DNA of 64,000 bases from Durusdinium trenchii. Its lineage: Eukaryota > Sar > Dinophyceae > Suessiales > Symbiodiniaceae. Each line of letters starts with the position of its first letter. Positions within the stretch are counted from its first letter, which is position 1. Under the pieces are notes generated by a model. It did not search any database, was not told the DNA's origin, and worked only from the letters and a program-made list of their open reading frames with translations. Shown piece after piece: positions 48,795 to 60,429 of this stretch. The stretch spans positions 62,001 through 126,000 of the forward strand of contig CAXAMN010014058.1 of assembly GCA_963970005.1 (NCBI GenBank), written 5' to 3'. The position numbers were made by a program, and so were the translations under genes.

Positions 48795-49290
48795 TAGACT
48801 TCTAAGGCCCTGACCAATTCCTGTGGCAAGGGCCTGGCATGACTTGCTACTTCTATAGCTCCAGGCCTGTGTATCATTGTGTATCCACCCACCCCCAGTG
48901 CAACCGGGGCCTGGAAAATGAAGTCGACAAGGGAAGCCATTTTGTTCTCGAACTGCTCTTCCCTCCTTAGAAAAAACAATCGCACCATCGAGCTACCGAT
49001 GACCGACTGCACTGCCCCATGCCCGTTGTGAAATTGTGCAGTAGGTCCAGCATAACTTGTTCAACAAAAGGGAATCCCTCAGTGTAGCAAGACAACGAAA
49101 CTGATTGAGACACTGACTCTGCAAGCCTTGCACTGCAAGACCATAAGGGTCTGCCTGATGCAGTTTTCCATCGAATCTAGAAAGAGATGCCCATCTGTTT
49201 GGAATACTTTCACATTTGCCCTTCTCTTCGCTGTCCCTCCACCACGTTCTTTTCAACATGACCCTGTCTTGTTCTTGCAAGATTCGGTCT
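48795..49290 (-). CDS. Candidate exons, unrecognised
   Basis: The minus frame 48980-48795 reads 'NKMASLVDFIFQAPVALGVG' and 'ARPLPQELVRALEV' to a stop. Another at 49190-49040 reads 'DPYGLAVQGLQSQCLNQFR'. Composition suggests coding, but no domain or confirmed join. Confidence 0.3.
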
Positions 49291-49839
49291 CACGGTTGCT
49301 TGCATCGACACAATAAACAGCCCACTGAACTACGTAGACTAAGGCAGGCATGTCAAAGTGTGTAATGAGAAAGGCATGCAAATGACCACTTCACAAGGAG
49401 AAAGTGAGAATCGAAATGCCTTCGTCCCATTTACCAACTGTTGGTTCACCCGAAGGTTGCCGGTCTTCACACCCAAAGCTGACCATAAAGCTAACGCTCA
49501 GCCGCCAGTTTCAATGGTGGGTGGCAACTTCGACCAAGCGTTTGCAAAAGGATTTAGTTCATCGAAATGCCGGTGATGTGTTTAAGTATAGATTGCATTA
49601 CTGACACCAAGACTGAACAAAAAAGCAACCAACACCAGTGGAGCTTATTGAAATTGAAAAAGACTATAAACTATGAGATCAATCTCTGTTCAACGCTGAT
49701 TTATGTGCCCCATTGCAGGTCTAAGTGTGTTGTGCTTCCCTTTCAACAAACAGAAAGAGTTGGTTGAGATCTCGCCTCAGCATGCTCACAAAGCATGAAA
49801 AGCAGCAACTGCTGCAGGATGGGGCTGTCCAAACCTCAC

Positions 49840-51350
49840 GTCGCTGCGTCACTCGCCGGGACAGGTGGCTGCAACATCTGTAAACAGCTCTCCGCTTCGC
49901 AAAGCTTGTTGCCAACAAAAAGATTGACCCTTGTTCTTCTGATCTTTCTAGTGCTTTTCATTTCTCTGTGAGCACGGCCATTCTCCTTGCAGTGGTCAAT
50001 GAGTCCACAGAGCCAATGTAACTCCATGGTCTCCACCTGACAGAAACTCCCCAAAGGTTCTCGGATGGCCGACCATCTGATAGATGAACTCGGTGGAGGG
50101 CATGGACCTCACCATCCTGATCTCATGAGGCCAAATCCAGTGACTCCTACAGCTCCCAGATCCACACCCAACCAGTTGTGGAGGATTCCTCGCCTCCTGC
50201 AGCTTCTGCCGTGGCCATTCCGCTTCGTTCGGCAGGGCTCGGCTGAGGTACCTGGCGCGGTCCACACAACGGAGGTCCGACCTTTCATAGGGCAGGGGGT
50301 CGAAGCACACATCCACCAACGACAGTATAAGGAAAGGCAGGAAGGAATCCACGAAGAGAACCTGGAAATTGGTACCTGGTTCTCTTGCGCTGTGGTACCT
50401 GGTTTTGGTGCATGACCCCAAAGCAACCTCAAAGATGATTGCTGGGGGATGCTTGGGGGATGTTCCTTGGAGGTTTGTGGCACTCATCTTCAACTTTGAG
50501 ACACATTGATTTGAGTTTACTGTAAGGGTCCTTTTTACTGATGGCAAATCACCTGGAATGTGAACAAGCTTCACAACCAAACCCCTACATGAAACACAAC
50601 CGATCTCGGACCATTCGGACCCACGAGACCCGCCTCAAGCCACGCAGGCTGTATGCCTGTCTCCATGAAGGACATGAAGGCATTGAACGATAAAGCTGAT
50701 TTGTAAGCGGATTTGTATGCATCTTGGAAGGCATATTTAATTAGGCATCCCTGGATAGGTGGTGTTCTTCGGGGTAACCACCCCGAAAAGCACAGAAGTG
50801 CTAAGTACCGGACGAAGGACGCAGCAGCGCCCCAGGTTGCGAGCTTTTCCACCGACCTGAAGTCATCAGTGTGCTTAAACACTTGGCCCCATGATGCAAC
50901 TCCAACAAGGAAAGGAATGCTCAACGCTGGATGTGTTTCGCGTGTTGCATTCATGTCTTGACGCTAAACGACCACGAAGTCTTCTTTGTGCAAAGGCAAG
51001 GCAAGAGAAGGAAGCAATAATAATGATTCTGAAAAGTCTTGAAGCCATTGGAGATCAAGTTTGTTTTTATTCTTTCTCTGGATGGTTCCACTTCTCTTGT
51101 CTTGCGAGGTGGGAGCGGCCCCTGTCTGATGCTTCAGTAGCACAACATTTGTCTTATCTCCCTTCAATCACAACCCTCAATACAATATAGGTCTGATAGT
51201 ACCTCTGCTGAAGCATGTGAAACACGATCTTCGGACCAGCACTGCGGATGTCGTGGCTGGTCGTGTCAGTCTCACCGATTTCAAGCCAGGCTGGTCTCTT
51301 CAGCTCCCAATCCGCTTGGGTCCACCTTAGAGAGAACTCGACAAGACTCA
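49840..51350 (-). CDS. Candidate exons, possibly the 3' part of the cold-shock-like gene
   Basis: Several minus-strand stretches read like protein: 51340-51210 ('LVEFSLRWTQADWELKRPAW'), 50890-50600 ('FNAFMSFMETGIQPAWLEAG'), 50370-50060 ('SLVDVCFDPLPYERSDLRCV', 'VRSMPSTEFIYQMVGHPRTF') and 50030-49850 ('ELHWLCGLIDHCKENGRAH'). They follow the cold-shock-like exons on the same strand. No domain is recognised and I have not fixed splice sites. Confidence 0.35.
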
Positions 51351-51497
51351 ATGTGGATAAACAGCTGCTTGCAAGACCTCCATAGAAAAAAGGATGAAAA
51401 TGAGATGAACTGAGCTAGATCTGCAGTAAACTAGCGGAGTCAAACGATATTTTTTTTATAGACCGTCAAATCTTTCACCCGCACTGATTGCAAGGAG

Positions 51498-52040
51498 GAG
51501 CACATAGACTTTGAATTGGACTCTTTGGCCTTCACTTAGCTCTTCCAAACCTACCAAGAACAGGGTCCAACTCTGGCAGGATTCCTCGGTCTGTTTGTGT
51601 GTATGCGGGAGTCTCACGTTTTGGAGTACGAAAGAGTGATACGACTGAGTGACTGGTTGTAGGCCAAACTGATGGTCATGTTGCTTCTAGGCCAAAGTTC
51701 AGTGAGTCGAGTGACTACATACTGAAGACAATCAGTCGCTGCATGCGTTTCACATCGAAGTCAGCAGAATCCCCATCCGGCCTGACAAGTCCTGCTTGGA
51801 AACCCAAATCTTTCCATCTGACAGGGATGAGAGTTGGATATCCCTCATGGCAGCTTGAAAAATCGGAAGTTGTGCGCTGAAGCACAAAGCAACACTGGGC
51901 CTCTGTACTTTGCCCATTCGTGGTCGATCGGAGAGTCTGGCTTTATCCATCCAAACTTTCCCTTCCTTCGTGGCACAGGTTTGCTTGCTTCAGCTTGGGT
52001 GATTGCACGCAAAAAGGCGGTGCTTGGTGGTGCTAAGGCC
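51498..52040 (-). CDS. Cold-shock-domain-like protein
   Basis: The first visible exon, about 52040-51901, reads 'ITQAEASKPVPRRKGKFGWI' and 'KPDSPIDHEWAKYR'. A GC-AG intron at 51818-51900 joins in frame to 'DGKIWVSKQDLSG' (51817 to about 51780). A later exon at about 51543-51500 reads 'ELSEGQRVQFKVYV' before a GT donor. The order G-F-G-W-I, then K-I-W-V-S-K-x-D, then G-x-x-V-x-F matches the strands of a cold-shock/OB fold ('GFGFI', 'DvFvH.sdi', 'G..V.F.v'), which binds single-stranded nucleic acid. The tryptophan replaces the usual aromatic in RNP-1. Many dinoflagellate cold-shock-like proteins carry such a variant, as far as I recall. Upstream exons probably include a frame at 52410-52270. 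Confidence 0.55.
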
Positions 52041-52419
52041 CCATCCACTCTATGACACTGCCGGTCACAAAATCTGTGGTCACCGCTTCCCGGAACATTG
52101 CTGTGCCACCATTCTGCAGAAAGTTCTTCATCATTTCCATCATGTAGCCCTCAGAAGAGCTCAAACGTACGCAGCTCTTTGCATCATCCCCGAGAACAAC
52201 CCCCTGCCCGGTATGGAAATGCGATACAGTTATGTAATCACCGATGCGCATAGCTGCTCTGGCTGACTTACATCCTCCTTTCTGCAGCCAAGGTTCCCAA
52301 CCTTTCTTACCGACGGGTACTTTGGCACCTTGCTTGTTCTTGACCGTCATGGCCTGGCCCAGGGCCTCTAAAACATCCTCTGATTGACTGAGCAAAATGG
52401 ACAGGGTCAAACACTTCTG

Positions 52420-52950
52420 GTACCTCTGGTAGCCCCATGGTCAAGGCAAAATGAACAAAACCGGCAAATGCTCGTCATCTGGAACCCTACCACATCCAGT
52501 TTTGCACACAAAAGGTGTCCTCGGCCATAAGGACAGGATCAGTCTTGATGTCCTTCCAAAACCATGGCTCACAAACAACCAGTGACATGGATCCCATGGG
52601 TCATTGCTTATCACGGCTCCTTGAGTGCTTGTTCCGCGGCACTCCTCAGAAATGCACTCGGTCAAACAGGAAAACGAAAGCCAGCGAGTGCTTGCATCTG
52701 CTGGCTTTGTCAGTCAACCAGCCAACCGTCCAACCATCCACATCAACATCTGTACTGTAAGTGTTTTTCATTTATAAACTCTGCCTGCCAAGTTCCTTTT
52801 CCCGAGGCGTTTGCGAATGATGTTTCTGCAGAAAAGGTTTGCATTACAGTTGAGAATTATATATATATATAGTATTCCAAATTATTTAGATCTAAATAGA
52901 AAAATATTTCAAAAATCAGGCTACTTAAATTTGACTCCAACTATATACGT
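52420..52950. other. No supported gene
   Basis: Short frames only; A+T-rich from 52840. Confidence 0.35.
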
Positions 52951-52956
52951 ATATTT

Positions 52957-53310
52957 TTAAAAACGAAGGTGGAAGTTGCATGAAGTTGCCAAAGCCTGTA
53001 ACAGTCCTCGAAAACGCAGGCTGCAGTTGCCAAGGTATGGAACTGCTGTCGAAACCGCACGTTGAAGTTGCCAAAATGTGTAGCTGTCGTCGAAAGCGGT
53101 GATTTTATTATAGTACAAATGTGGCACAGCAGCGGCTTCTGGGAGGTGTGGTGTTAGAACTGGCAACTTTGTAGTACAGATGTAGTGGGGGAAGCAGCTT
53201 CTGCAGAGCTGGAAACTTTGTGGTGCAAATGGTGCGGGGAGCAGCTTCTGGGAAGCTCGGGACCGGTAGTACAAGTTACAAAGGTAGTGTGAGAAGCAGC
53301 TTCTGGAGCT
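52957..53310. repeat. Two abutting minisatellites
   Basis: At 52965-53100 a unit of about 55 bases containing 'GAAGTTGCCAA' and 'GTCGTCGAAA' occurs three times. At 53105-53305 a unit of 40-60 bases containing 'TAGTACAAATG' and 'GCAGCTTCTGG' occurs four times. Confidence 0.75.
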
Positions 53311-53364
53311 TGTCCTAAAAACTGGCAACTGCCTCACTACCGCCACTCTGTAGATGTTGTGTCT

Positions 53365-53695
53365 AGTCTAGTCTGTGGCACACCGTGCGGCAAAATTATG
53401 TCTGTGATGTCGCTGGGCATGTGGATTGGTGTGGCCTTGGTTAAAGGTGGGTTTGCGTGAGCTCTGGCACTGGGGGGAGGGAATCACGATGGCGTAAACA
53501 CGGATGATTTGTGGTGCCCATAGCGCATGGTGTTACACAGTTGTATCCAGTCTGTGGCACACCGTGTGGCGATAATTACGTCCGTCGTCGCTGTGCCATG
53601 CGGATTTGTGCAGCCTCGGTGGAAAGTGCGAGTGCCTGAGTCCGTGCCATTGGGGGGAGGGAGACATGATGGCGTAAACGCGGCGTGTCGCTGGG
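53365..53695. repeat. Diverged direct duplication, about 180 bases
   Basis: Segments starting at 53371 and 53550 share 'GTCTGTGGCACACCGTG', the 'GGGGGGAGGGA' box and 'GATGGCGTAAAC' in the same order, with many substitutions between. It looks like an old tandem duplication. Confidence 0.75.
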
Positions 53696-54224
53696 GAGCT
53701 GGATTATTGGCGGTGTCCACGAGGCTTGGTGTACGCACCTGCGGACGTGCGACTAGTAAAATGATCTGGGATCCACACGCGTCGCTACAAAGTCCATAGA
53801 GACATCCTGAAGAACAACAGAACTTATATTTAGCACGTGTTTCAACGCTCCCGGGCCATTCCTCGTCTAGTTCTCTGTTTCCACACCCTTTGCCGCCGAG
53901 CCACTGCTCCGCTTTTTGTCGTGTGGCACACAATTCGCCCGCCCAAGCCCGTTGTGCCCACTCGTCCGGCAAGGCGACGCTCTGCACCGTGGCCTCGCGT
54001 CGCGTCGTCTTCCGGTCGCCCTCGGGCGGCGAAGAACCGGCGCGACAAGACCGGTCACCGCGGCCTGATACTGATTTCCAATCCTGAGCGAGGAAATCAA
54101 ACGGACTCAGCTGAGTTGGTGGTTGGTGGATGTTGCTGCTAAGGATCCTGTTGGACACGTAAATAGTTTCACCTTTGGCCAAGACCTCAGGATCCCAAAA
54201 TGCTCCTCCTCCAGGTTCCCCTAT

Positions 54225-54745
54225 GGGCCTACGAAATCCGCTTCACACCAACTGCTTTGAGAACTGACCACGGCATAAGGACTTTGAGAACTGAAACAAA
54301 AACGCAACTGATGAGCAGGCCAAGTGGCTTTCTTGGCAATCTTGCCAATTAAGGAGTTCAACTCAGTCTTTGGAGTCAAGGCAGGATTTTCTTCCATTCG
54401 TGCTCTCTTGTCCGCCATGTCCTTCACCACCCGCAACACACGCTTTGGTCTGAAAGAATCAAGCTGAATGAGTCGAATCAGTCCAGGATCTGAGTATAGG
54501 ACAACCCAAAATCACAGCTTTGGTCCATCTGTCCCAATCACATGTCCGGTCCTCGGCTGCAGATTTGGGTGCTGGTCTCTTTCCACTGCCCGCCTCCTGC
54601 GAGACCATCGGAATGGAATGCCGACCGGGAGACTTGGAACCCGGAGAAGATGTGTGGTGATCAAATTAAAATCGAACCAATAAGCTTCTTTTGCATCCGG
54701 AAAAATCGGTAAAACGCTGTAAAACCCGTCACCTCTCGTTTTGTG
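54225..54745 (-). CDS. Candidate exons, basic protein (weak dsRNA-binding resemblance)
   Basis: Frames read 'LPIFPDAKEAYWFDFNLITT' (about 54.7 kb), 'QEAGSGKRPAPKSAAEDRTC' (about 54.57 kb) and 'VLRVVKDMADKRARMEENPA' then 'PKTELNSLIGKIAKKATWPA' (about 54.43-54.3 kb). The 'PKTELNSL' segment is similar to the start of double-stranded RNA-binding domains ('PK..Lne'), but the rest is too short to be sure. Pieces lie in different frames and would need introns. Confidence 0.33.
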
Positions 54746-54879
54746 GCCCATCTACCCCTGGCGGTGTCTCCGGCCTTGAGAGCCTGCACCAAATGAGCGT
54801 TCGCCTGCGCTCCGAGCTCCGGAGCAGGAGCAGCGATGTTCTCGGTTTGAGGTCAACATGCGTCCACATATTTCCACAT

Positions 54880-55010
54880 TACTAGTAGCGTCCTTGCTCC
54901 TAGTAGTGAGGCCAGGAGCCCCTTAGTAGCTCTTGTTGCTAGTAGTACGGCCAGGAGCCCCTAGTAGCTTCTTGTTACTAGTAGCCAGGAGCCCCTAGTA
55001 GCTTCTTGTC
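54880..55010. repeat. Dispersed minisatellite family R1, copy 2
   Basis: Three units containing 'GCCAGGAGCCCCTAGTAGC' and 'TTCTTGTTACTAGTAG'. Same family and orientation as 1341-1432. Confidence 0.9.
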
Positions 55011-55486
55011 AATATGTGTCCACACCCTGGAAGTGGAATCTTCAAAGATTTGTATCCTTGACGATCTTGGATTTTCAGACACGAGCTGTCAGTCTTTAGA
55101 TGTCTTTAGCCAAACCGTGGCGTGGTGTCAGTGTCGGTTAGCTTCCTCTCACCAAAGTGGCAAGACCAAGTTCACGGTTCTTGACCAGTTCTGATGAACC
55201 ATAGTGACTAGTGACTAGTGGACATCCGGCTTTCCCAACTTCTCACCAAGTTCAAGAGGATACCAAATGACCATGAGATTGGATCAAACATGATCAAACC
55301 GCGTCCCACACGTCTCACACCTGCAAAGCTTGCTCTGCCGCCGACTTTTCGGCGCTCTTTTGGTCTAAGCACAAGTGACCCGCGTACTCTTGGCCTCAGT
55401 GCCCGTGTACTCTGTGCGCTCTTCCAAACTCAACCTGTTGGGGTGGCAAAGGATCAAAGAGACCAACATCAACCAACTACCCATGA

Positions 55487-55550
55487 AGCATGGGTGCCCA
55501 TGGGTGCCCATGGATGCCCATGGTCATGGGCACACGCAGTGTACTCATGG
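55487..55550. repeat. 10-base tandem repeat
   Basis: Imperfect copies of 'CATGGGTGCC'. Confidence 0.85.
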
Positions 55551-55559
55551 GATCTCATG

Positions 55560-57870
55560 GGTCAAACTTTGAGCAGCAATACAGACTTGGGAGAAAGTGA
55601 CTCTGGCAAAAGGAAAGTCCGGGATGGATGATCGATTTCTGGGTCTGTCTTTTGACCGTCCCATCCATTTGACCGCTCTTGACCAGCAAGGCCCAGAAAA
55701 GGCTCAGAAAAGGCCCTGAAAAGGCCTCAAGCTAGGAGTCAGACCATCCATGCAATGTAGTTTTACAATGGCCTGTTGTTGGTGTCCATATCTGTTGATG
55801 GTGTACTCCTTGGCTGCAAAAAAAACCTGTCCAATTGACCTGGTCAGAGTGGCTCAGGAATCGGTCGAGCCATTGGTGCACGCCGTGGAGAAAAGCAATC
55901 GGTGCTTTCCGTCGCAGAATCCCTCTGAGCTGCTTGCAATGTCATTCTTGCCCAACGGTCTCTTGGTATGTTTCTGCAAGAACCTCACAAAAACAAGGGA
56001 TGAGAACAGTTGAGAAGCAAGAGCATCCCAGGCTTTCATCTTTCACTTCATTGTATTGCGACTTCATCTTTCACTAGAAAACGAGGCCAGTGCTGGTTCA
56101 GCTCAGACTTAAAATCTGGCATCGGTTGCATCGGTTGTGTGCCCGGCATGCTCAACATCTTGGCCTTGGAGAAGGGCTTGGAGAATCGACCGATCCAGAC
56201 CTCCTCTCTCTCTCTCTCTCTCGCGCTTCTGCCGAGCGAATTCCGAGGTAACACTCTGAATGAAAATGCTTCTTTGGAAGACTATGAAAGATAATGGTCC
56301 TCTACAAAGAACTGTCCACTTCCGATTCCACACAAATCACTCTACGATCTGCAACGAAAAACATCGAACGTGTGAGGTGGCAGCTAGGGAGAGCTGCAAG
56401 CTCCGAAGGGCCACCCCATAGATTTGACCCCGAGCTGCGGAAGAAAGCACAGCTATATAGGCCGCTGGGCCTTTCACATGTTATGTTGAGTGCAGCTTTC
56501 CTTACATGATTACATGTAAACCCTAGGAATGAAGAGACTACATCTTCAAATGACCCTTGCGGCTCTTTTCCCAAATGGCTGGAGGGCGGCCAACATCTGC
56601 TTGATCAGCGGGATGAAAAGCCAGGATTCACCTCTGCATCCGCCCTTAGTTTCTGCGGGAAAGACAAAGACATTGACCCGGTCTCGAGCTGGGTTTGAAA
56701 ACGGACATCACGTGGTGATTTGGCCATGGCTCTGCACTTGGTAGGAGACGTCAACAAATGCCTCAAGATCCAGATGTTAGATGGTGTCTTTCTTTTCCAA
56801 AGACCAGATCGGGAATCTCACAGAACTATATAGTAACTTACAACTATAGTTGCATCTTACAGAACCCACCATCTGACTGTCCTTCAAGAGACTCCTTCAA
56901 CCGATATCCATGTCATCAAAAAGTGTCTCTCGGCGCTTCGGTGGGACCGACACCGAAGCACCGACGGAGAATCGCGGCTGTGGCTCGGACCGACACAGTG
57001 GCTCGGCGTCTTCGGCTGGGCAACATCAGCCTTCCAACGGATCGATCGGCGTGGGCGGCCCACCCTGTGGCCCGGGCGGCCCACCCTGTGGCCGCCTGGT
57101 CTACCCTGAAGAAGCTATGGGCTTAAGCGGCTTAAGGTTCAATGGCGACAGGGTTGACAGGCTATGGCGGCCTATGGCCGTCGCTATGGCCGCTAGACAG
57201 TCGCTGGTCTACCCTGGGCTTAAGGTTACGATGATCATTAAATGGCGACAGTGTCTAGCCCACGACAAGATCTGCTCCATGTCTGCAATATCCAATGCAA
57301 ATCTCACGTGGGCCTCCATACTTCACACTGTGCAAATCCGTCCGCGTTACCAAGTGCAGTAGCTTTGGCTAGTTGAGTTGCCTGCTTTGTTCTAGAATTC
57401 TAGAATAAAACATGGCCTGGTGGAAAGGGTTTGGCATTACTTGATGATGCAATAAATGTTGTAAAGATAAGTAGCATGTCTCGCATCATGGTCGTCTTTG
57501 GGAGTGTCCATCAAGTTCGGTTCAGGAGCAATTTGTGGGTGTAGGAATGGATGGATGGATTATTGCGTGGCTACAACAAGCCGTAATCCAATGATACATT
57601 TATTATCATTTATTGGATGTTATCGTTTGGTGCATTTTGTTGTGGATGTCTTTAAAAGGCATGGCCAAGGAACAGCTCCATCTCCAGGGCGGGCAAAACC
57701 GAAGAGGTTTGACCCTGTAGAAAGTTCCAGGTGAAGACGTGCTCTCCCTTCAGGGGCACACGATTCTACAGGACTGTAGCGTTGAAAGCTGGAAACAAGT
57801 AGTAACAGGTCACATGATAGGTCACTTAGAATCAATGCCGACTCTGAAAATAAGGGCTGTGCCAAGCACC
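55560..57870. other. No gene I can support; short repeats
   Basis: A plus frame at 55750-56013 reads partly like protein but has no domain. A (TC)n tract lies at 56203-56223. Two copies of an 18-base unit 'GGGCGGCCCACCCTGTGG' lie at 57053-57093. Confidence 0.35.
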
Positions 57871-57879
57871 AATGAGCTT

Positions 57880-58195
57880 TCAACTAGGCTGCCTTTGATC
57901 CACGCCTTGGCAAGCAGCGAGACCCGGGACATCCGCGAGGCGCTCGAGGGGCAGCCGTAGTCGCCACGCCCGGCGGTGCACTGACGTAACTTCACGCAAC
58001 GTACTTCCTCTGGCTTGCACCTGAGATGGGTGTAATGCATGTGCCTCGAAATCCGTCCCATCCCTGAGAATCTGCGCAGTCTCCAAAAAAAGACACCAAA
58101 CACATGCGAAAACCGTTCGCGCGTCAACCTGTCGAGTCATCTTCGCACGTTGCTTCGTCCGTTGCTCCGTTTGAAAGAGTTCGATCTTTGTAGCC
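57880..58195 (-). CDS. Candidate exon, unrecognised
   Basis: The minus frame reads 'TEQRTKQRAKMTRQVDARTV' and 'CLFLETAQILRDGTDFEAH', charged and helix-prone. No domain and no confirmed join. Confidence 0.25.
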
Positions 58196-58199
58196 AAAG

Positions 58200-59260
58200 T
58201 GCACGCCTACCACACCAATGAGAGCCTGACCCACCGTACAGCTGGAACAAGACGAGACCCAGGGAGTGCTGGAGTCACCATCGAAGGCGTTCGCTTCTCC
58301 ATAGCCACTCTCGGAGCCTGCGAGGATTCCAGTGTTCCGTCCCCCTCTCAGGTTGTGGGCATGTTGGTTTCAACCCAAACCAGCGTGTACGTTCACCTCA
58401 TTGCAGGTCGGATTGAAACAAAATGAGTTTCTTCCAAGACATGCAGTCTTTGGTTGCAGTCCCTGCCTGAAAGGCCGGGCTGTGCAAAGAGCATTGCAGT
58501 GTCGGAGCAATCCGGCAAGCGATGAAAGCTCAAATCTGGGATGCCCCAGGCATAAGTTGAAGCAGCTGCATTCTGAAGAAACAACGTGTCCTTAAAACAC
58601 GAAAACAATGGTTGCATCCAAACACTCCCTGCTAGAGAAAGAAACGGATAACATGGACACTTCATGGAAACACACAAGTTCTGTCTTTATATAGCTGAGA
58701 ATCAGTAGCTGAAACATCACAAATCTCAAGGCCTGCTTTGGTGCCGGTCAGGATGAACATTCGTTCGAACCATGTTTTAACCGCAGGCGATGCTCACAAA
58801 AAGACTCGGCTCCATGTCTCCATGTCGTGGTTTCTAAACCGTGAAGAACGTGCCTGCACCATCAGGTCGCAAACCCAGATTGGATTCGGAATGAACAAAC
58901 AGATGCGTCAAGCTGTTGTTCACGGCAGTTCCAGCAGGCACCTCGGTTTTCCGACACGTTGCACCTTAACAGAACCGATCTGTGGAGGGGTGCACACACG
59001 GTGTACATACCCGACCTTCCGACCTTCTCAAGCTTGACAAGATACTGCCAGCAAGTTTGTCCCCACCAGCACAGAACCTGGCGGGACACTGAGACTCACC
59101 ACACGTCACACAAAGGTTCAAGACAAAAAGAACACATGCTCACCTTGCAGAATTGTCATGAAAATTGGATTTTTGAGACCCTTCGAACCTGTGCATGGAC
59201 CGCCGTACAAATCTCTTGGGACCTCAAAAAAGCAACTGCGGGTCTCCCCCAGCCTAATGT
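58200..59260. other. No supported gene
   Basis: No recognisable exon on either strand. Confidence 0.35.
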
Positions 59261-59269
59261 CACGCGGCC

Positions 59270-59480
59270 AGTGCTGGATCCAGCACTGTCTGCCAAATAC
59301 ACCGTGTAGCCGATCACTTCACTTAAAACTGTCGGCGGCACCTCAGCAGCTGTGGCTGGTCGACATGAGTCGAAGCTTTTTGGGCACAGCGCATGGCGCG
59401 GCACGGACGAGCTATGCAGCCAGACCCACGTCAAGGTTGCTCCCACAGAGCCAGCGACGAGGTCCTGCAAAGGCTTGGTC
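59270..59480 (-). CDS. Fibronectin-III-like module of a dinoflagellate surface protein
   Basis: The first exon piece, ending at 59426, reads 'DLVAGSVGATLTW'. A GT-AG intron at 59342-59425 joins in frame to 'VPPTVLSEVIGYTVYLADSA' from 59341. This order, G-x-x-x-G-x-L-x-W then V-x-G-Y-x-V-Y-L-A-D, fits one beta-sandwich module of fibronectin-III type. From memory, long dinoflagellate proteins repeat such modules many times; other copies were not found in this window. Function is unknown; such modules usually mediate adhesion. Confidence 0.48.
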
Positions 59481-59704
59481 CACCGCCATTGGAAGGGGAC
59501 AAACACACGCACGCAGATCAGATCATGGGGTAGTGTCTTCTACTTTCGACTGAGAGCCATCTGAGGTAGAGGTAGTGAATTGATCCATTCACTTTGCCCA
59601 AAGCAGGGTATTAAGCCTTCAGTACCAAACATAAAGAAAACATAGTTGTCAGTTATGCAAAGGAAAGGTAGACCTCAAAAAAAGCAAAACAGCGTTTTGC
59701 ATGA

Positions 59705-60110
59705 TCACCGGGCTATTTGTCTTGAACAAAAAAGAACACACCTAGAACGGGACGGCACCGAGGAACGATGCGTCGTCACGCGTCGTCGCGGCACGTCCGT
59801 GTCGAAGAAATCCAGGTCGGTGACCAACGGCACCCCGTAGAGCCGTCGGTCGGCGGCCTCACGGTCGTGGTCGTCGCGTGGCGCGGTTTCCAACATCGGG
59901 GATGGGGTCGTTTGGGGACACGCGTTCGGTTTCAGGAGACCCCCCGTGTTCGGAGAGTTGGAAGACAGCGAAGATGGATGAAGACGTGCTAGTTGAGACT
60001 CGTTGAGATGGCACTTGGACGTCTTCCGTTTTTTGTTTGGCTAAGAGGCACTGGGTTCTGAAGAGACTGCCCCACATGAGAGGAGATAGACTATAGATCT
60101 CATGCCACTT
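59705..60110 (-). CDS. Candidate exons, unrecognised
   Basis: The minus frame 59880-59740 reads 'DDHDREAADRRLYGVPLVTD' and 'LDFFDTDVPRRRVTTHRSS', strongly protein-like. Upstream, 60010-59870 reads 'FAVFQLSEHGGSPETERVSP'. They lie in different frames. No domain. Confidence 0.32.
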
Positions 60111-60429
60111 CATTGCCCGGAAGAGCGCAAACGGCGTGTGGCTAGTACAGCAGCGATTGAAAGCAGTTTCAAATGCATCTTCAGTTGGCTGAATGCTTCT
60201 AGTGGAGGTTGAGTGGGGGTGTTGCTGTTGGTGTTAGAATTGCTGACTTATACTATCACAAGGCTTGCAATTCAAAGTTCTATGTTCCCCTTGAGAATCA
60301 AAGGCTGCAGCGAGTGTAGTGTTAATTTGGCCATGTCACTATTGGAGGAAGTTGCACTCTCACGCATCAAAATGTTGCTTGGGTGGTGGCTCTTCTCTTC
60401 CTTGCGCCCAACAGCATCCTTATCACTCA

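Noticed and set aside
53484-54182. 232-codon minus-strand frame
   Set aside because: Its 3' half lies in the diverged duplication at 53365-53695 and it has no domain, so it is likely a repeat-driven frame.
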